The notes under the pieces were generated by a model. That model was not told where the DNA came from, did not search any database, and was given only the letters and a program-made list of their open reading frames with translations. From Pararhodobacter sp. (GTDB taxonomy: Bacteria; Pseudomonadota; Alphaproteobacteria; Rhodobacterales; Rhodobacteraceae): DNA of 64,000 bases. The stretch is taken from NCBI GenBank assembly GCA_020832545.1, contig JAFIEK010000012.1, positions 33,890 to 97,889 of the forward strand, in the 5' to 3' direction. The number at the start of each line of letters is the position of its first letter. Position 1 is the stretch's first letter. Made by a program: the position numbers and the translations under genes. Below are positions 55,602 through 64,000 of the stretch, in pieces.

Positions 55602-57173
55602 TCAGTTGCCCGCCAGTTTGCGGGCCAGCAGGTATCCGGCCCCTGCCCCGGCCCCCGCGCCGGGCCAGACGGCAGCGCCGGTCAGGTGCAGCTTTGTCAG
55701 TGGTGTGCTGCCATCGGTGTGGCCACGCGCAGGGCGGAACAGAAAATGCTGCGCCAGATGGTGGCTTCCGCAGACCTGATCGCCGCCCACAAGATTGGGG
55801 TTCTCGGCTTCAAGTTCCGTCGGCGGCACGATGCGCTGGCCAAGGATCTTGCCTCTCGTGCCGGGCGCATAGCGTTCCAGAATATCCAGCGCGCGTACGG
55901 CCATGGGTTCAGCGGCCTGTGCCCAGTCATTCGCCGTGATTGTGCCGCCTGCATCGCTTTTGATGGTGCCCGGCACCATGCGGACCTGCAACCACAGCAC
56001 ATGCTTGCCCTCCGGGGCACGCGAGGGGTCAAAAACGGTGGGCTGACCCACCACGATCACCGGCTCATCGGGCAAGAGCCCGGCCTTTGCCTGCGCATAG
56101 GTCTGTGCCATCTGGTCCAGCGAGGGGGCGAGGTGGACATAGGCAAAGGTCTTCAACTCCTCGCCCGCCGCCCAATCGGGCAAGCTGTCCAACGCGAGGT
56201 GGATCATCATGGTGCCCGGCGCATGCTCAAACCCGGTCATCGCACGGTCAAACCCTTCGTTGCCGGTGCCGCCCGTCAGCCGCACAAGGGCCGAGGGCGC
56301 GACATTGGCAATCACGGCCTTGCGCGCGGTGATCTGGCGACCATCGGCCAGTTCAACCCCGCTCGCCTGCCCGTCCGCATGCAGGATACGCGCAACAGCC
56401 GCGTTGCACTCCACGCTGCCGCCGCGCGCCTCGATCTCGGACTGCATGGCGCGGATGATCGTATCCGCCCCGCCCTTGCCGATCACCATGCCAAAGCTCT
56501 GCCCCGCCATACCTTCAAGGTATGGAAACAGCGCGCCGCCCGCGATATCGGGCGCAAAATCCAGATGCATGCCCCAGGCACCGAGCATGGCTTGCAGATG
56601 TTCAGACTCAAAAGTCTGCCCCAGCCAGGCGCGCGGCGTCTGCATCAGGAAACGCCCCATATCCAGCGCGCCGCCAGTCCCCCGCTTGCGCCAGAGGCGG
56701 AACAGGAAACCGGCCAATGCATGATTTCGCATGGGACTGCCCAGCAGCGCGAAGATCTGCTCAGCCTCGCCGGGAAAGGCAGCCAGAAGCTGGTTCCAGG
56801 TCCCGGCGTCACGTTCAGAGAAGCCGCGGATGCGTGCGGTGGTGGCGGCTGTATCAGTGCAGACCCCCAACCATTTCCCATCAGGAAACGCGCTGGCGAA
56901 GGGCTTGGCGACAGGCACAAATTCCAGCCCGCGGGCCGCCAAAACGTCACCATACGCCTTAAAAAACGCTGATCCGGCAAACAATGACAGGTTCATCGCC
57001 GCCCAGTCATGGCGAAACCCGGGCAGCGTGTAGTCGCCCGAGCGCACGGCACCGCCCGCCTCGGCAGCCTGCTCAAAGAGCGCCACCGACCAGCCCTTTG
57101 ACGCCAGATGGAGGGCACAGGCCAGGCTGTTATGCCCTGCCCCTACGATCACTGCATCAACGCTGCGATTCAT
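55602..57173 (-). CDS. CrtI/phytoene-desaturase-like FAD oxidoreductase 1
   Basis: 523 aa. N-terminal FAD motif VIVGAGHNSLACALHLASKG and second stretch AAEAGGAVRSGDYTLPGFRHDW (in part) match the phytoene desaturase/retinol saturase family. The C-terminal FAD closing motif is LHLTGAAVWPGAGAGAGAGY. No carotenoid genes are near. It shares with the second CrtI-like protein at 58099 the blocks APEGKxVLWLQ and NLVGGD, so the two are paralogues flanking the cyclase gene. Substrate unknown; likely oxidises a C-N or C-C bond of the imported compound. Confidence 0.82.
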   Translation of the reverse strand: MNRSVDAVIVGAGHNSLACALHLASKGWSVALFEQAAEAGGAVRSGDYTLPGFRHDWAAMNLSLFAGSAFFKAYGDVLAARGLEFVPVAKPFASAFPDGKWLGVCTDTAATTARIRGFSERDAGTWNQLLAAFPGEAEQIFALLGSPMRNHALAGFLFRLWRKRGTGGALDMGRFLMQTPRAWLGQTFESEHLQAMLGAWGMHLDFAPDIAGGALFPYLEGMAGQSFGMVIGKGGADTIIRAMQSEIEARGGSVECNAAVARILHADGQASGVELADGRQITARKAVIANVAPSALVRLTGGTGNEGFDRAMTGFEHAPGTMMIHLALDSLPDWAAGEELKTFAYVHLAPSLDQMAQTYAQAKAGLLPDEPVIVVGQPTVFDPSRAPEGKHVLWLQVRMVPGTIKSDAGGTITANDWAQAAEPMAVRALDILERYAPGTRGKILGQRIVPPTELEAENPNLVGGDQVCGSHHLAQHFLFRPARGHTDGSTPLTKLHLTGAAVWPGAGAGAGAGYLLARKLAGN

Positions 57174-57300
57174 TGTTGCGTCTCCCTGTTGAAAAAATTA
57201 CTTGCATATACATTCAAACCTGTCCAGCATAATTTCAGGCTCAAAATGTTTGCTGGTCGATATCTGCAAACACACTCACGCAACCAAAGGGAGACTTGTG
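57174..57300. promoter_or_regulatory. divergent promoter region with candidate MarR sites
   Basis: AT-rich 127 bases between CrtI-like 1 and the cyclase operon. TGCATATACA at 57203-57212 is an 8-of-10 palindrome of MarR type. A second interrupted repeat TTTGC-N12-GCAAA lies at 57249-57270. The MarR gene at 59658 in the operon is the obvious candidate regulator. Confidence 0.45.
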
Positions 57301-58092
57301 ATGACTTCAGCCCAGACCCTCCAGTCGCTTGGCGCGGCGCTGCTCAACGGGAATGTCGAGGTGGTGGATTGCTCCGGCACCCTCGGCCCGAACACGCCGC
57401 TTCTGCAACTGCCGCCCGATTTTGCAAAGAACACGCCCAAGATCGAGATCCACAAGATCTCGGAATACGATGAGGACGGCCCGTTCTTTGCGTGGAACTG
57501 GATGGTGCTGGGCGAGCATTCCGGCACCCATTTCGACGCGCCGCACCACTGGATTACCGGCAAGGACTATCCGGACGGCTACACCGACAGCCTGAATATC
57601 CAGCGCGTGGTAGCCCCGGTCAACGTGATCGACTGCTCAAAAGAGGCAGAGGCGGATGCCGATTTCCTGCTTACGCCAGAGCATATCAAGGCGTGGGAAG
57701 CCGAGCACGGCGAGATCGGCAAGGGCGAATGGGTGGTGATGCGCACCGACTGGGACAAGCGCGCGCATGATGAAGCCAAGTTCCTGAACGCCGATGAAAA
57801 CGGCCCCCACTCGCCCGGACCGACGCCCGAGGCGGTGGAATATCTGCTGTCCAAGGGCATTGTCGGCTGGGGCACGCAGTGCATCGGCACCGACGCGGGC
57901 TCGGCCGGTGGCATGACCCCGCCCTATCCGGCGCATAACTTCCTGCACCGCGATAACTGCTTCGGTCTGGCCAGTCTCGCCAACCTGAGCAAACTGCCGG
58001 CCAAGGGTGCGATCCTGATTGCAGCACCCCTGAAGATCGAAAACGGCACCGGCTCGCCCATCCGGGCGCTGGCGCTGGTTCCGAAGGGCTGA
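57301..58092 (+). CDS. cyclase-family metal-dependent hydrolase (isatin hydrolase/kynurenine formamidase superfamily)
   Basis: 263 aa. The metal motif HSGTHFDAPHHW (H-x-G-T-H-x-D-x-P-x-H) and TDWDKRAHDEAKFLN, then GIVGWGTQCIGTDAGSAGGM, place it in the cyclase (PF04199) superfamily. The length and GKDYPDGYTDSLN segment suit the isatin hydrolase branch more than the roughly 210-aa KynB formamidases. It would cleave a cyclic amide or an aryl formamide. AAAGGGAGACTTGTG precedes ATG 57301. First gene of the divergent operon. Confidence 0.85.
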   Translation: MTSAQTLQSLGAALLNGNVEVVDCSGTLGPNTPLLQLPPDFAKNTPKIEIHKISEYDEDGPFFAWNWMVLGEHSGTHFDAPHHWITGKDYPDGYTDSLNIQRVVAPVNVIDCSKEAEADADFLLTPEHIKAWEAEHGEIGKGEWVVMRTDWDKRAHDEAKFLNADENGPHSPGPTPEAVEYLLSKGIVGWGTQCIGTDAGSAGGMTPPYPAHNFLHRDNCFGLASLANLSKLPAKGAILIAAPLKIENGTGSPIRALALVPKG

Positions 58093-58098
58093 CGGAAA

Positions 58099-59661
58099 AT
58101 GGCGGTCGATCACATCATCATCGGATCGGGCATCAACGCGCTTGTTGCGGCAGCGATGCTGTCGCGCAAGGGCAAACGGGTGCTGGTGCTTGAGCGCGAA
58201 TCGGTCGCGGGCGGCTGTATGCGGACCGAGGAATGCACCCTGCCCGGCTTTCGCCATGATGTGATGGCCGCCACCTTCGTTCTGTTCCTGACATCGCCAG
58301 CCTATGCCGAACTGGGCGCCGATCTGGCACGGCATGGGCTGGAATTCTGCCATACCAAGCACCCCACAGCCGTGCTGCGGCCTGACGGCTCGGCGCTGGT
58401 GCTGGAAACCGACCGCGCCGCGAATGTGGCCGCGTTCAACACACAGGCCACGGGTGATGGCGACCGCCATGCGCTTGATGTCGGCGGGATTGCGGCTGAC
58501 GCGCCGTTTCTCTTTGGCCTTCTGGGCGGCAAGCTCTGGTCATGGCCTACGCTGAAACTGGTGATCGGTCAGGCGCGCAAGCGCGGCCTTCAGGGGTTGG
58601 CTGCGTGGTTTGGGTCAGCCCTGACCCCGGCGCGGGGCTGGCTGGAGACGACCTATCAATCGCCTCTCGTGCAGGCGCTTTGGGCACCCTGGGTTCTGCA
58701 CACCGGTCTGACGCCGGAAAGCACCTACGGCGGCCAGATGGGCAAGGTCATTGCCTTTGCGCTGGAGGCCGCTGGCGCGCCGGTGGTCAAAGGCGGGTCG
58801 GCGGCGGCGGTGGCGGCGTTTACGTCGCTGATCACCGAGAAGGGCGGCGAGATCCGCCTTGATGCTGATGTCGAGCGCATTCTGGTCAAAGACGGCAAGG
58901 TGACCGGCGTTCGCCTGACCTCAAGCGAAGAGATCATGGCAGGTTCGGTGCTGGCCTCGGTCGCGCCGGGGCAGTTGTATGGGCGGCTGCTGCAAGACCT
59001 GCACCTGCCCGAAGACAAAGCCGCCGCACAAAGTTTCCGCCACGGGCGCGGCAATTTCCAGCTGCATTTCGCGCTGGACCGGCACCCCGAATGGCTGACC
59101 AAGGGGCTGGACGATGTGGCGCTGATCCATCTGGCGGACAGCATCGATTCGGTGTCGAAATCCGCCAACGAGGCCGAACGCGGCATGTTCCCTGAGGCCC
59201 CCACCATCTGCGTGGGCCAGCCCCACCGGCTGGACCCGACGCGCGCGCCCGAAGGCAAAGCGGTGCTCTGGCTGCAAATCCCCGATGCACCGCGCGTGAT
59301 CAAGGGCGATGCGGCTGGCGAGATCACGGGGCGTGACTGGGATGACGCCACGCGCGAGGCATTCGCTGACCGGATCGAGGCCATTCTCGGCCGCCATATC
59401 AAGGACTTCAGCGCCATCAAGCTGGCCCGGCGCGCCTATTCCCCCGCCGATCTGGCGGCAATGAACATGAACCTTGTCGGCGGCGACCCCTATGGCGGGG
59501 CGTGCTCGATCGATCAGTTCTTCATCTGGCGGCCGTTTTCGCACTCCGGCAACGGCGATCTGAAGGTGCGCGGCCTCACCCATATCGGTGCCTCCACCCA
59601 CCCCGGCCCCGGCCTTGGCGGCGGGTCCGGCTTTCTGGCGGCTAAGGGGCTGGGCGCATGA
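58099..59661 (+). CDS. CrtI/phytoene-desaturase-like FAD oxidoreductase 2
   Basis: 520 aa. FAD motif IIGSGINALVAAAMLSRKGK, then AGGCMRTEECTLPGFRHDVM, and C-terminal GASTHPGPGLGGGSGFLAAK. Paralogue of the gene at 55602 (shared APEGKAVLWLQ, NLVGGDPYGG). Six bases after the cyclase gene and overlapping marR by ATGA, so clearly co-expressed. Possibly a dehydrogenase acting before or after the hydrolase. Confidence 0.83.
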   Translation: MAVDHIIIGSGINALVAAAMLSRKGKRVLVLERESVAGGCMRTEECTLPGFRHDVMAATFVLFLTSPAYAELGADLARHGLEFCHTKHPTAVLRPDGSALVLETDRAANVAAFNTQATGDGDRHALDVGGIAADAPFLFGLLGGKLWSWPTLKLVIGQARKRGLQGLAAWFGSALTPARGWLETTYQSPLVQALWAPWVLHTGLTPESTYGGQMGKVIAFALEAAGAPVVKGGSAAAVAAFTSLITEKGGEIRLDADVERILVKDGKVTGVRLTSSEEIMAGSVLASVAPGQLYGRLLQDLHLPEDKAAAQSFRHGRGNFQLHFALDRHPEWLTKGLDDVALIHLADSIDSVSKSANEAERGMFPEAPTICVGQPHRLDPTRAPEGKAVLWLQIPDAPRVIKGDAAGEITGRDWDDATREAFADRIEAILGRHIKDFSAIKLARRAYSPADLAAMNMNLVGGDPYGGACSIDQFFIWRPFSHSGNGDLKVRGLTHIGASTHPGPGLGGGSGFLAAKGLGA

Positions 59662-60140
59662 ATGACCTCACCCCCCAGACCGAGACCGAGGCCCCGCGCC
59701 TTGGCGAGATCGGTCTCAACAACTTCGCGCCCTATCTGATGAACCGCATCATGGGCCGCTACAACAACTCCCTGCGCGCCGAGATGGCCGCGATGGGCCT
59801 GACCACGCCCAAGATGCGCGCGCTGGCTGTGCTGGCGGTGATCGACGGCATCCAGATCCGGCAACTGGCGGTCTATGCGGTGACCGAGCAATCGACGCTC
59901 AGCCGCGCGCTGGATGCGCTGGTCAGCGAAGGGCTGATCAGCCGCACACCAGACCCCAACGACAGCCGCGCCACGCGCATCCACATCACCGCCGCAGGCC
60001 GAGGCGCATTCGAGCGGCTGTGGCCGCGCATGTCCGAAACCTATGCGCAGATGTTCCAAGGGATAGACGACGAGGAAAAGCGCGCTTTCGTGCGCACGCT
60101 GCAAACCATCCTCGGCAACATCCGCAAACACGATTTCTGA
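59658..60140 (+). CDS. MarR-family transcriptional regulator
   Basis: 160 aa winged-helix dimer: LTTPKMRALAVLAVIDGIQIRQLAVYAVTEQST (in part), then the recognition helix STLSRALDALVSEGLI and wing DPNDSRATRIHITAAG. MarR proteins usually sense aromatic acids or phenols. It is embedded between oxidoreductase 2 (ATGA overlap) and iorA, so it probably controls this operon and the divergent CrtI/ABC genes. Confidence 0.9.
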   Translation: MNDLTPQTETEAPRLGEIGLNNFAPYLMNRIMGRYNNSLRAEMAAMGLTTPKMRALAVLAVIDGIQIRQLAVYAVTEQSTLSRALDALVSEGLISRTPDPNDSRATRIHITAAGRGAFERLWPRMSETYAQMFQGIDDEEKRAFVRTLQTILGNIRKHDF

Positions 60141-60157
60141 GAAACGGAAAACACACC

Positions 60158-62320
60158 ATGGCCGAAAGATCCTTCAAGAAGGAAGTTGAGCACCTCAAGT
60201 TGGGTGATGGCGAGACCTTCACCGGCGAGGGCATTCTGGCGATCACCAAGGCGCTTCTGGAATGCGGCGTGGGCTATGTCGGCGGCTATCAGGGCGCACC
60301 GATCAGCCATCTGATGGATGTGCTGGCCGATGCCGAGGAGATACTGGGCGAGCTGGGTGTACGGTTTGAGGCAAATGCGTCTGAGGCTGCGGCGGCGGCG
60401 ATGCTGGCGGCCTCGGTCCATTATCCCATCCGGGGTGCTGTGACATTCAAGGGGCCGGTAGGTGTCAATGTGGCCTCGGATGCGCTGGCGAACCTTGCGT
60501 CCTCGGGCGTGACGGGGGGCGCGCTGGTCATCGTGGGCGAGGATTACGGCGAAGGCTCCTCGATCATGCAGGAACGCAGCCATGCCTTTGCCATGAAATC
60601 ACAGTTCTGGATGCTGGACCCGCGACCGAACCTGCCCTGCATCGTCAAGGCGGTGGAACAGGGGTTTGAGCTTTCAGAAGCCTCGAACACGCCGGTGATG
60701 CTGATGGTGCGCATCCGCTCCTGCCATGTCACCGGCCAGTTCCAGACCCGCGCCAACAAGCGCCCGCCCCTGACCGTGCGCGACGCACTGTCAAACCCGC
60801 GCCGCGATGTCTCGCGCATCGTCCTGCCGCCGATGAGCTACTTGCAGGAGCATGACAAGATCAACAACCGCTGGCCGGCCGCGATGAAATACATCCGCGA
60901 GCATGGGCTGAACGAGGTCTTTGGCCCGGAGAAGGCACCCATCGGCCTGGTCTGTCAGGGCGGCATGTATAACGGCGTGATCCGCGCCCTGCAGCGGCTG
61001 GGGCTGGCCGATATTCACGGCAAGACCGAGGTGCCGATCTATTGCCTGAACGTCACATACCCCATTGTGACAGAAGAATTTTCCGAATTCTGCGCGGGCA
61101 AGGATGCCGTTCTGGTGATCGAAGAGGGGCAGCCAGAATTCATCGAGCAGCAACTCGGCAGCCTGATGTTCCGCGCCGCCAGCACCACCAAGCTGCACGG
61201 CAAGGATGTGTTCCCCATGGCGGGCGAATACACCGGCCAGATCATGCTTGACGGGATCGAAGGCTTTTTGCGCAAAGCCGCCCCCCAATACCTGCCCGCG
61301 CAGGTTCGCGCGCCCAACGCGCCCGCACCGGCCATCCCCGATCTGTCGAAAACCGTGCCCATCCGCCCGCCCGGCTTCTGCACCGGTTGCCCGGAACGCC
61401 CCATCTTTGCCGCCATGAAGCTGGTGCAGGAGGAACTGGGCGAACATCAGATCTCGGCCGATATCGGCTGCCACCTGTTTGCGTCGCTGCCGCCGTTCAA
61501 CATCGGCGGCGCAACCATGGGCTACGGCCTCGGCCCGGCCTCGAACGGGGCGTTTGACGGCGGGGGCGAGCGCCGCGCGATTGCGGTAATCGGCGACGGG
61601 GGGTTCTGGCACAACGGCCTGTCCTCCTCCATCGGCAACATGGTGTTCAACAAGGCCGACAGCGTGGTGGTGATCGTTGACAACTACTATTCGGCGGCCA
61701 CCGGCGGGCAGGATATCCTGTCCTCACGCGCGAAGAATGACACCAAATCCACCGGCAACCCGATTGAAAAGGCGCTCAAAGGCGTCGGTGTCGAATGGGT
61801 CCGCCAGATCGACCGCACCTATGACGTCAAACGCATGCGCGACACGCTGCGTGAGGCGCTGACGACAGATTACAAGGGGCCCAAGGTGATCGTGGCCTCG
61901 TCGGAATGCATGCTCAACAAGCAACGGCGCGAGAAGCCGCTGGTCGCAAAGGCGATCAAGGAGGGCCGCCGGGTGGAGAAGCCGCGCTTCGGCGTGGATG
62001 AGGATATCTGCACCGGCGATCATGCCTGCATCCGCCTGTCCGGTTGCCCGTCGCTGAGCCTCAAGCGCCTCGATGACCCGTTGCGCGATGACCCCATAGC
62101 CTCGATCGATCAGACCTGCGTTGGCTGCGGCAATTGCGGCGAGGTGGCCGATGCCGCCATCCTCTGCCCCTCGTTTTATGAGGCGCGGGTGGTGCACAAC
62201 CCCTCAGCCTTTGAGCAGCGGCTGAACCGCTGGCGGCAAGGGGTTATCCAATGGCTTCAAGCCCGGCGCGACCGCAAGCGCCTGTCATTTGACGCAATTC
62301 AAGGGGTGGCGGCAGAATGA
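60158..62320 (+). CDS. iorA: indolepyruvate:ferredoxin oxidoreductase, alpha-type subunit
   Basis: 720 aa. Pyrimidine-binding half with YQGAPISHLMDVLA and EANASEAAAAAMLAASVH; then a thiamine-diphosphate half with CTGCPERPIFAA, SADIGCHLFASLPPF, and GDGGFWHNGLSSSIGNMVFN (Mg/ThDP motif GDG..N). C-terminal ferredoxin-like clusters DICTGDHACIRLSGCP and CVGCGNCGEVADAAILCPS. It oxidatively decarboxylates an aryl-2-oxo acid to the acyl-CoA. Ferredoxin is the acceptor in known members. Overlaps the next gene by ATGA. Confidence 0.87.
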   Translation: MAERSFKKEVEHLKLGDGETFTGEGILAITKALLECGVGYVGGYQGAPISHLMDVLADAEEILGELGVRFEANASEAAAAAMLAASVHYPIRGAVTFKGPVGVNVASDALANLASSGVTGGALVIVGEDYGEGSSIMQERSHAFAMKSQFWMLDPRPNLPCIVKAVEQGFELSEASNTPVMLMVRIRSCHVTGQFQTRANKRPPLTVRDALSNPRRDVSRIVLPPMSYLQEHDKINNRWPAAMKYIREHGLNEVFGPEKAPIGLVCQGGMYNGVIRALQRLGLADIHGKTEVPIYCLNVTYPIVTEEFSEFCAGKDAVLVIEEGQPEFIEQQLGSLMFRAASTTKLHGKDVFPMAGEYTGQIMLDGIEGFLRKAAPQYLPAQVRAPNAPAPAIPDLSKTVPIRPPGFCTGCPERPIFAAMKLVQEELGEHQISADIGCHLFASLPPFNIGGATMGYGLGPASNGAFDGGGERRAIAVIGDGGFWHNGLSSSIGNMVFNKADSVVVIVDNYYSAATGGQDILSSRAKNDTKSTGNPIEKALKGVGVEWVRQIDRTYDVKRMRDTLREALTTDYKGPKVIVASSECMLNKQRREKPLVAKAIKEGRRVEKPRFGVDEDICTGDHACIRLSGCPSLSLKRLDDPLRDDPIASIDQTCVGCGNCGEVADAAILCPSFYEARVVHNPSAFEQRLNRWRQGVIQWLQARRDRKRLSFDAIQGVAAE

Positions 62321-63870
62321 ACGAGCATGTTCAGGGGCTTGACCCCCGCAAGCGCGACGCACGGATGGAGACGATCATCAAGCTGGCGGTCATGGCCGTG
62401 GGCGGTCAGGGCGGCGGCGTGCTGTCTGGCTGGATCGAGGCTGTGGCGCGCGCCAATGGCTATGCGGTGCAGGCGACATCGGTCGCCGGGGTGGCGCAGC
62501 GCACGGGTGCGACGATCTATTACATCGAAATGGCGCCGATGGATGGCGGCGTGCCGATCTTCTCACTGGCCCCCGCCGCAGGTGACGTCGATATCCTGAT
62601 CGCTGCCGAGATGATGGAGGCCGGGCGCGCCATCCTGCGCGGGTTTGTCACGCCCGACCGCACCACGCTCATTGCCTCCACCCACCGCTCGCTGGCGGTC
62701 AGCGAAAAGATGGCGCCCGGCGACGGGATCGCCAATGCCGACGAGGTGGAACGCGCCGCCGAAGTGGCCGCGCAGCAGCTGATCATGCATGATCTTGAGG
62801 CAATGGCGGTTGGCGCGGGCTCGGTCATCTCGTCGTCGCTCTTCGGGGCGCTGGCAGGTTCCGGCGCGCTTCCCTTCCCGCGCGAAAGCTTCGAGGAGGC
62901 GATTCGCGCCTCGGGCCGCGGGGTGGACGCCTCGCTGCGCGCCTTCGCACTCGGCTATGACGCCGCGCGCGGCCCGGTTCCCGCCCCCCTCACCGACGAG
63001 CCCGCCCTCCCTGCCGCGCTGCCGGTGCCCCTCGGACCCGAGAAACTGTCGCGCGACTGGGAAGCGCTGGAAGCGCGGGCCACCGCCCTGCCCGAACCCG
63101 CGCGCGAAATGGCGCGGGCGGGATTGCGCAAGGTGGTTGATTTTCAGGACCTCGCCTATGGCCACGCCTATCTGGACCGGCTGAAAGACGTTCTGAAACT
63201 GGACAGCGCCGAAAATGGCTTTGAACTGACCACCGAGGCCGCGAAATACATCGCCAACGCAATGGCCTATGATGACATGATCCGCGTCGCTGACCGCAAA
63301 ACCCGTGCCGCCCGCTTCCAGCGCATTCGCGCCGAGATGGGGGTGAGCGAAGAACGCATCCTGCGTCTGACCGAATACACCCACCCCCGCGCTGTCGAGG
63401 TGGTGTCGCTGTTCCCCGCGCGCCTCGGCCGCTGGACCGAGGCCCGGCCCCGCCTCATGGGCTGGATCGACCGGCGGGTGAACAAGGGGCGGCGGCTGCG
63501 CTCGGACAGCCTGCGCCATTTCCTGCAACTCTATATCCTCGGCGGCCTCAAACGCTGGCGTCTACGCTCGCTGCGCCATGCTGTCGAAGTGGCACATCTG
63601 GAAAACTGGCTGGATACCGCCCTGACCCAGGCAAAAACGGATTATGCCCACGGCGTTGAAATCCTGCGCCTTCAAAGGCTTGTGAAGGGATATTCAGATA
63701 CGCACGCCCGCGGCCTGTCCAAATTCGGCCGCGCGCTGGAGGGCGCGACCCTTCTCACAGGGCGCGATGATGCCGCCGACTGGACGCGCCGCCTGCGCGA
63801 GGCCGCGCTGCAAGATGAAGACGGCGAGGCACTGGACGGCGCAATCCAGACAATCAGATCGTTCCTCTGA
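62317..63870 (+). CDS. iorB: indolepyruvate:ferredoxin oxidoreductase, beta-type subunit with a C-terminal extension
   Basis: 517 aa. The N-terminal 190 residues are the gamma/beta domain that binds CoA (MAVGGQGGGVLSGWIEAVAR, GVAQRTGATIYYIE). From about residue 225 a 290-residue extension with SRDWEALEARATALPEPARE, FQDLAYGHAYLDRLKD and ARLGRWTEARPRLMGW resembles the DUF6537 part of long single-chain aerobic IorAB proteins. So this is a split version of the long type rather than the short archaeal IorB (about 200 aa). Confidence 0.83.
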   Translation: MNEHVQGLDPRKRDARMETIIKLAVMAVGGQGGGVLSGWIEAVARANGYAVQATSVAGVAQRTGATIYYIEMAPMDGGVPIFSLAPAAGDVDILIAAEMMEAGRAILRGFVTPDRTTLIASTHRSLAVSEKMAPGDGIANADEVERAAEVAAQQLIMHDLEAMAVGAGSVISSSLFGALAGSGALPFPRESFEEAIRASGRGVDASLRAFALGYDAARGPVPAPLTDEPALPAALPVPLGPEKLSRDWEALEARATALPEPAREMARAGLRKVVDFQDLAYGHAYLDRLKDVLKLDSAENGFELTTEAAKYIANAMAYDDMIRVADRKTRAARFQRIRAEMGVSEERILRLTEYTHPRAVEVVSLFPARLGRWTEARPRLMGWIDRRVNKGRRLRSDSLRHFLQLYILGGLKRWRLRSLRHAVEVAHLENWLDTALTQAKTDYAHGVEILRLQRLVKGYSDTHARGLSKFGRALEGATLLTGRDDAADWTRRLREAALQDEDGEALDGAIQTIRSFL

Positions 63871-63921
63871 CGCCTGCGCAAACGCATGACGCGGTGCCGC
63901 CCCACCAAGGCGCACCGCGTT

Positions 63922-63992
63922 CATTTTGTGTCTGAAAATATCCTGCGGGGGGTGAATTCGGCGCAGCCGAAGAGGGGGCTGCAAAGCCCCCC
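63922..63992 (-). repeat. modular intergenic repeat, copy h
   Basis: Minus strand: GGGGGGCTTTGCAGCCCCC stem, second stem TTCGGCTGCGCCGAA, CCCCCC, then ATATTTTCAGACACAAAATG, like copy b. It follows iorB, with the next gene presumably convergent beyond the window. Confidence 0.75.
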
Positions 63993-64000
63993 TGACCTGT

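Noticed and set aside
55587..56972. Long + strand open frame opposite the first CrtI-like gene
   Set aside because: The minus strand carries FAD motifs at both ends of a complete oxidoreductase; the + frame has no recognisable fold.
55602..59661. Carotenoid biosynthesis cluster because of two CrtI-like genes
   Set aside because: No crtB, crtE, crtY or photosynthesis genes nearby; neighbours are a hydrolase, Ior and a peptide importer, so the family match is only to the fold.

Overview
The window is high-GC DNA (most genes look about 60-65% G+C) from an alphaproteobacterium, most probably a Rhodobacterales/Roseobacter-type bacterium. The evidence is the gene content (nosRZDFYLX with an NsrR-type regulator, hut genes of the HutF/HutG type, TRAP transporters, thyX, a GbuA-like ureohydrolase) and the gene style: tight operons with ATGA/TGATG overlaps and a family-typical hairpin-rich intergenic repeat. 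No insertion sequence, prophage, CRISPR array or rRNA was seen. One tRNA-Gly(TCC) is present.

Layout. 1-3.1 kb: the start of an acyl-CoA dehydrogenase gene, an IclR regulator with what looks like two winged-helix domains, and a divergent asparagine synthase gene. 3.4-7.2 kb: a small outer-membrane protein, a Crp/Fnr regulator and a group of very small genes (DUF3309, DUF3185, a basic 51-aa protein, a 24-aa membrane peptide), plus a DUF1236/SH3 protein gene interrupted by an amber codon in its signal peptide. Three CTGNN-N4-ATCAG palindromes lie in the promoters of this group. 7.2-10 kb: two divergent transglutaminase-like proteins of equal length and a DMT exporter. 10.3-14.3 kb: a guanidinobutyrase/agmatinase gene, zwf-pgl and a DUF1007 protein. 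14.3-23.7 kb: nsrR and a complete nitrous oxide reductase operon, nosRZDFYLX, with an FNR-type box in front.

23.9-36.9 kb is a histidine-catabolism region. One strand carries hutI-hutH-hutG-[CaiB-type CoA-transferase]-[acyl-CoA dehydrogenase]-hutU-TRAP (dctP-dctQ-dctM). The other carries hutF-hutC. The CoA-transferase/acyl-CoA dehydrogenase pair sits inside the hut operon with overlapping reading frames. I suggest it oxidises imidazolepropionate to urocanate through CoA thioesters, with the TRAP system importing the acid. 37-40.6 kb holds phoR-phoU-phoB without pstSCAB, headed by a good PHO box, and an EEP-family nuclease/phosphatase. 40.6-50.3 kb is mixed housekeeping: an HpaI-type aldolase, an aromatic-amino-acid-type PLP decarboxylase, a TerB-like protein, thyX, gloA-like, pyrE, dnaB, an SDR and tRNA-Gly. 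It is interrupted by one strikingly AT-rich abortive-infection-like gene tucked onto the end of thyX.

50.4-63.9 kb looks like one catabolic locus. A peptide-type ABC importer and a CrtI-like FAD oxidoreductase are on the minus strand. A divergent operon encodes a cyclase-family hydrolase (isatin hydrolase/kynurenine formamidase superfamily), a second CrtI-like oxidoreductase, a MarR regulator and two-subunit indolepyruvate:ferredoxin oxidoreductase homologues. Its substrate is unknown. Import, flavin oxidation, ring or amide hydrolysis and oxidative decarboxylation to an acyl-CoA would fit the parts. This locus and the hut-embedded CoA pair are the best candidates for undescribed biology here.
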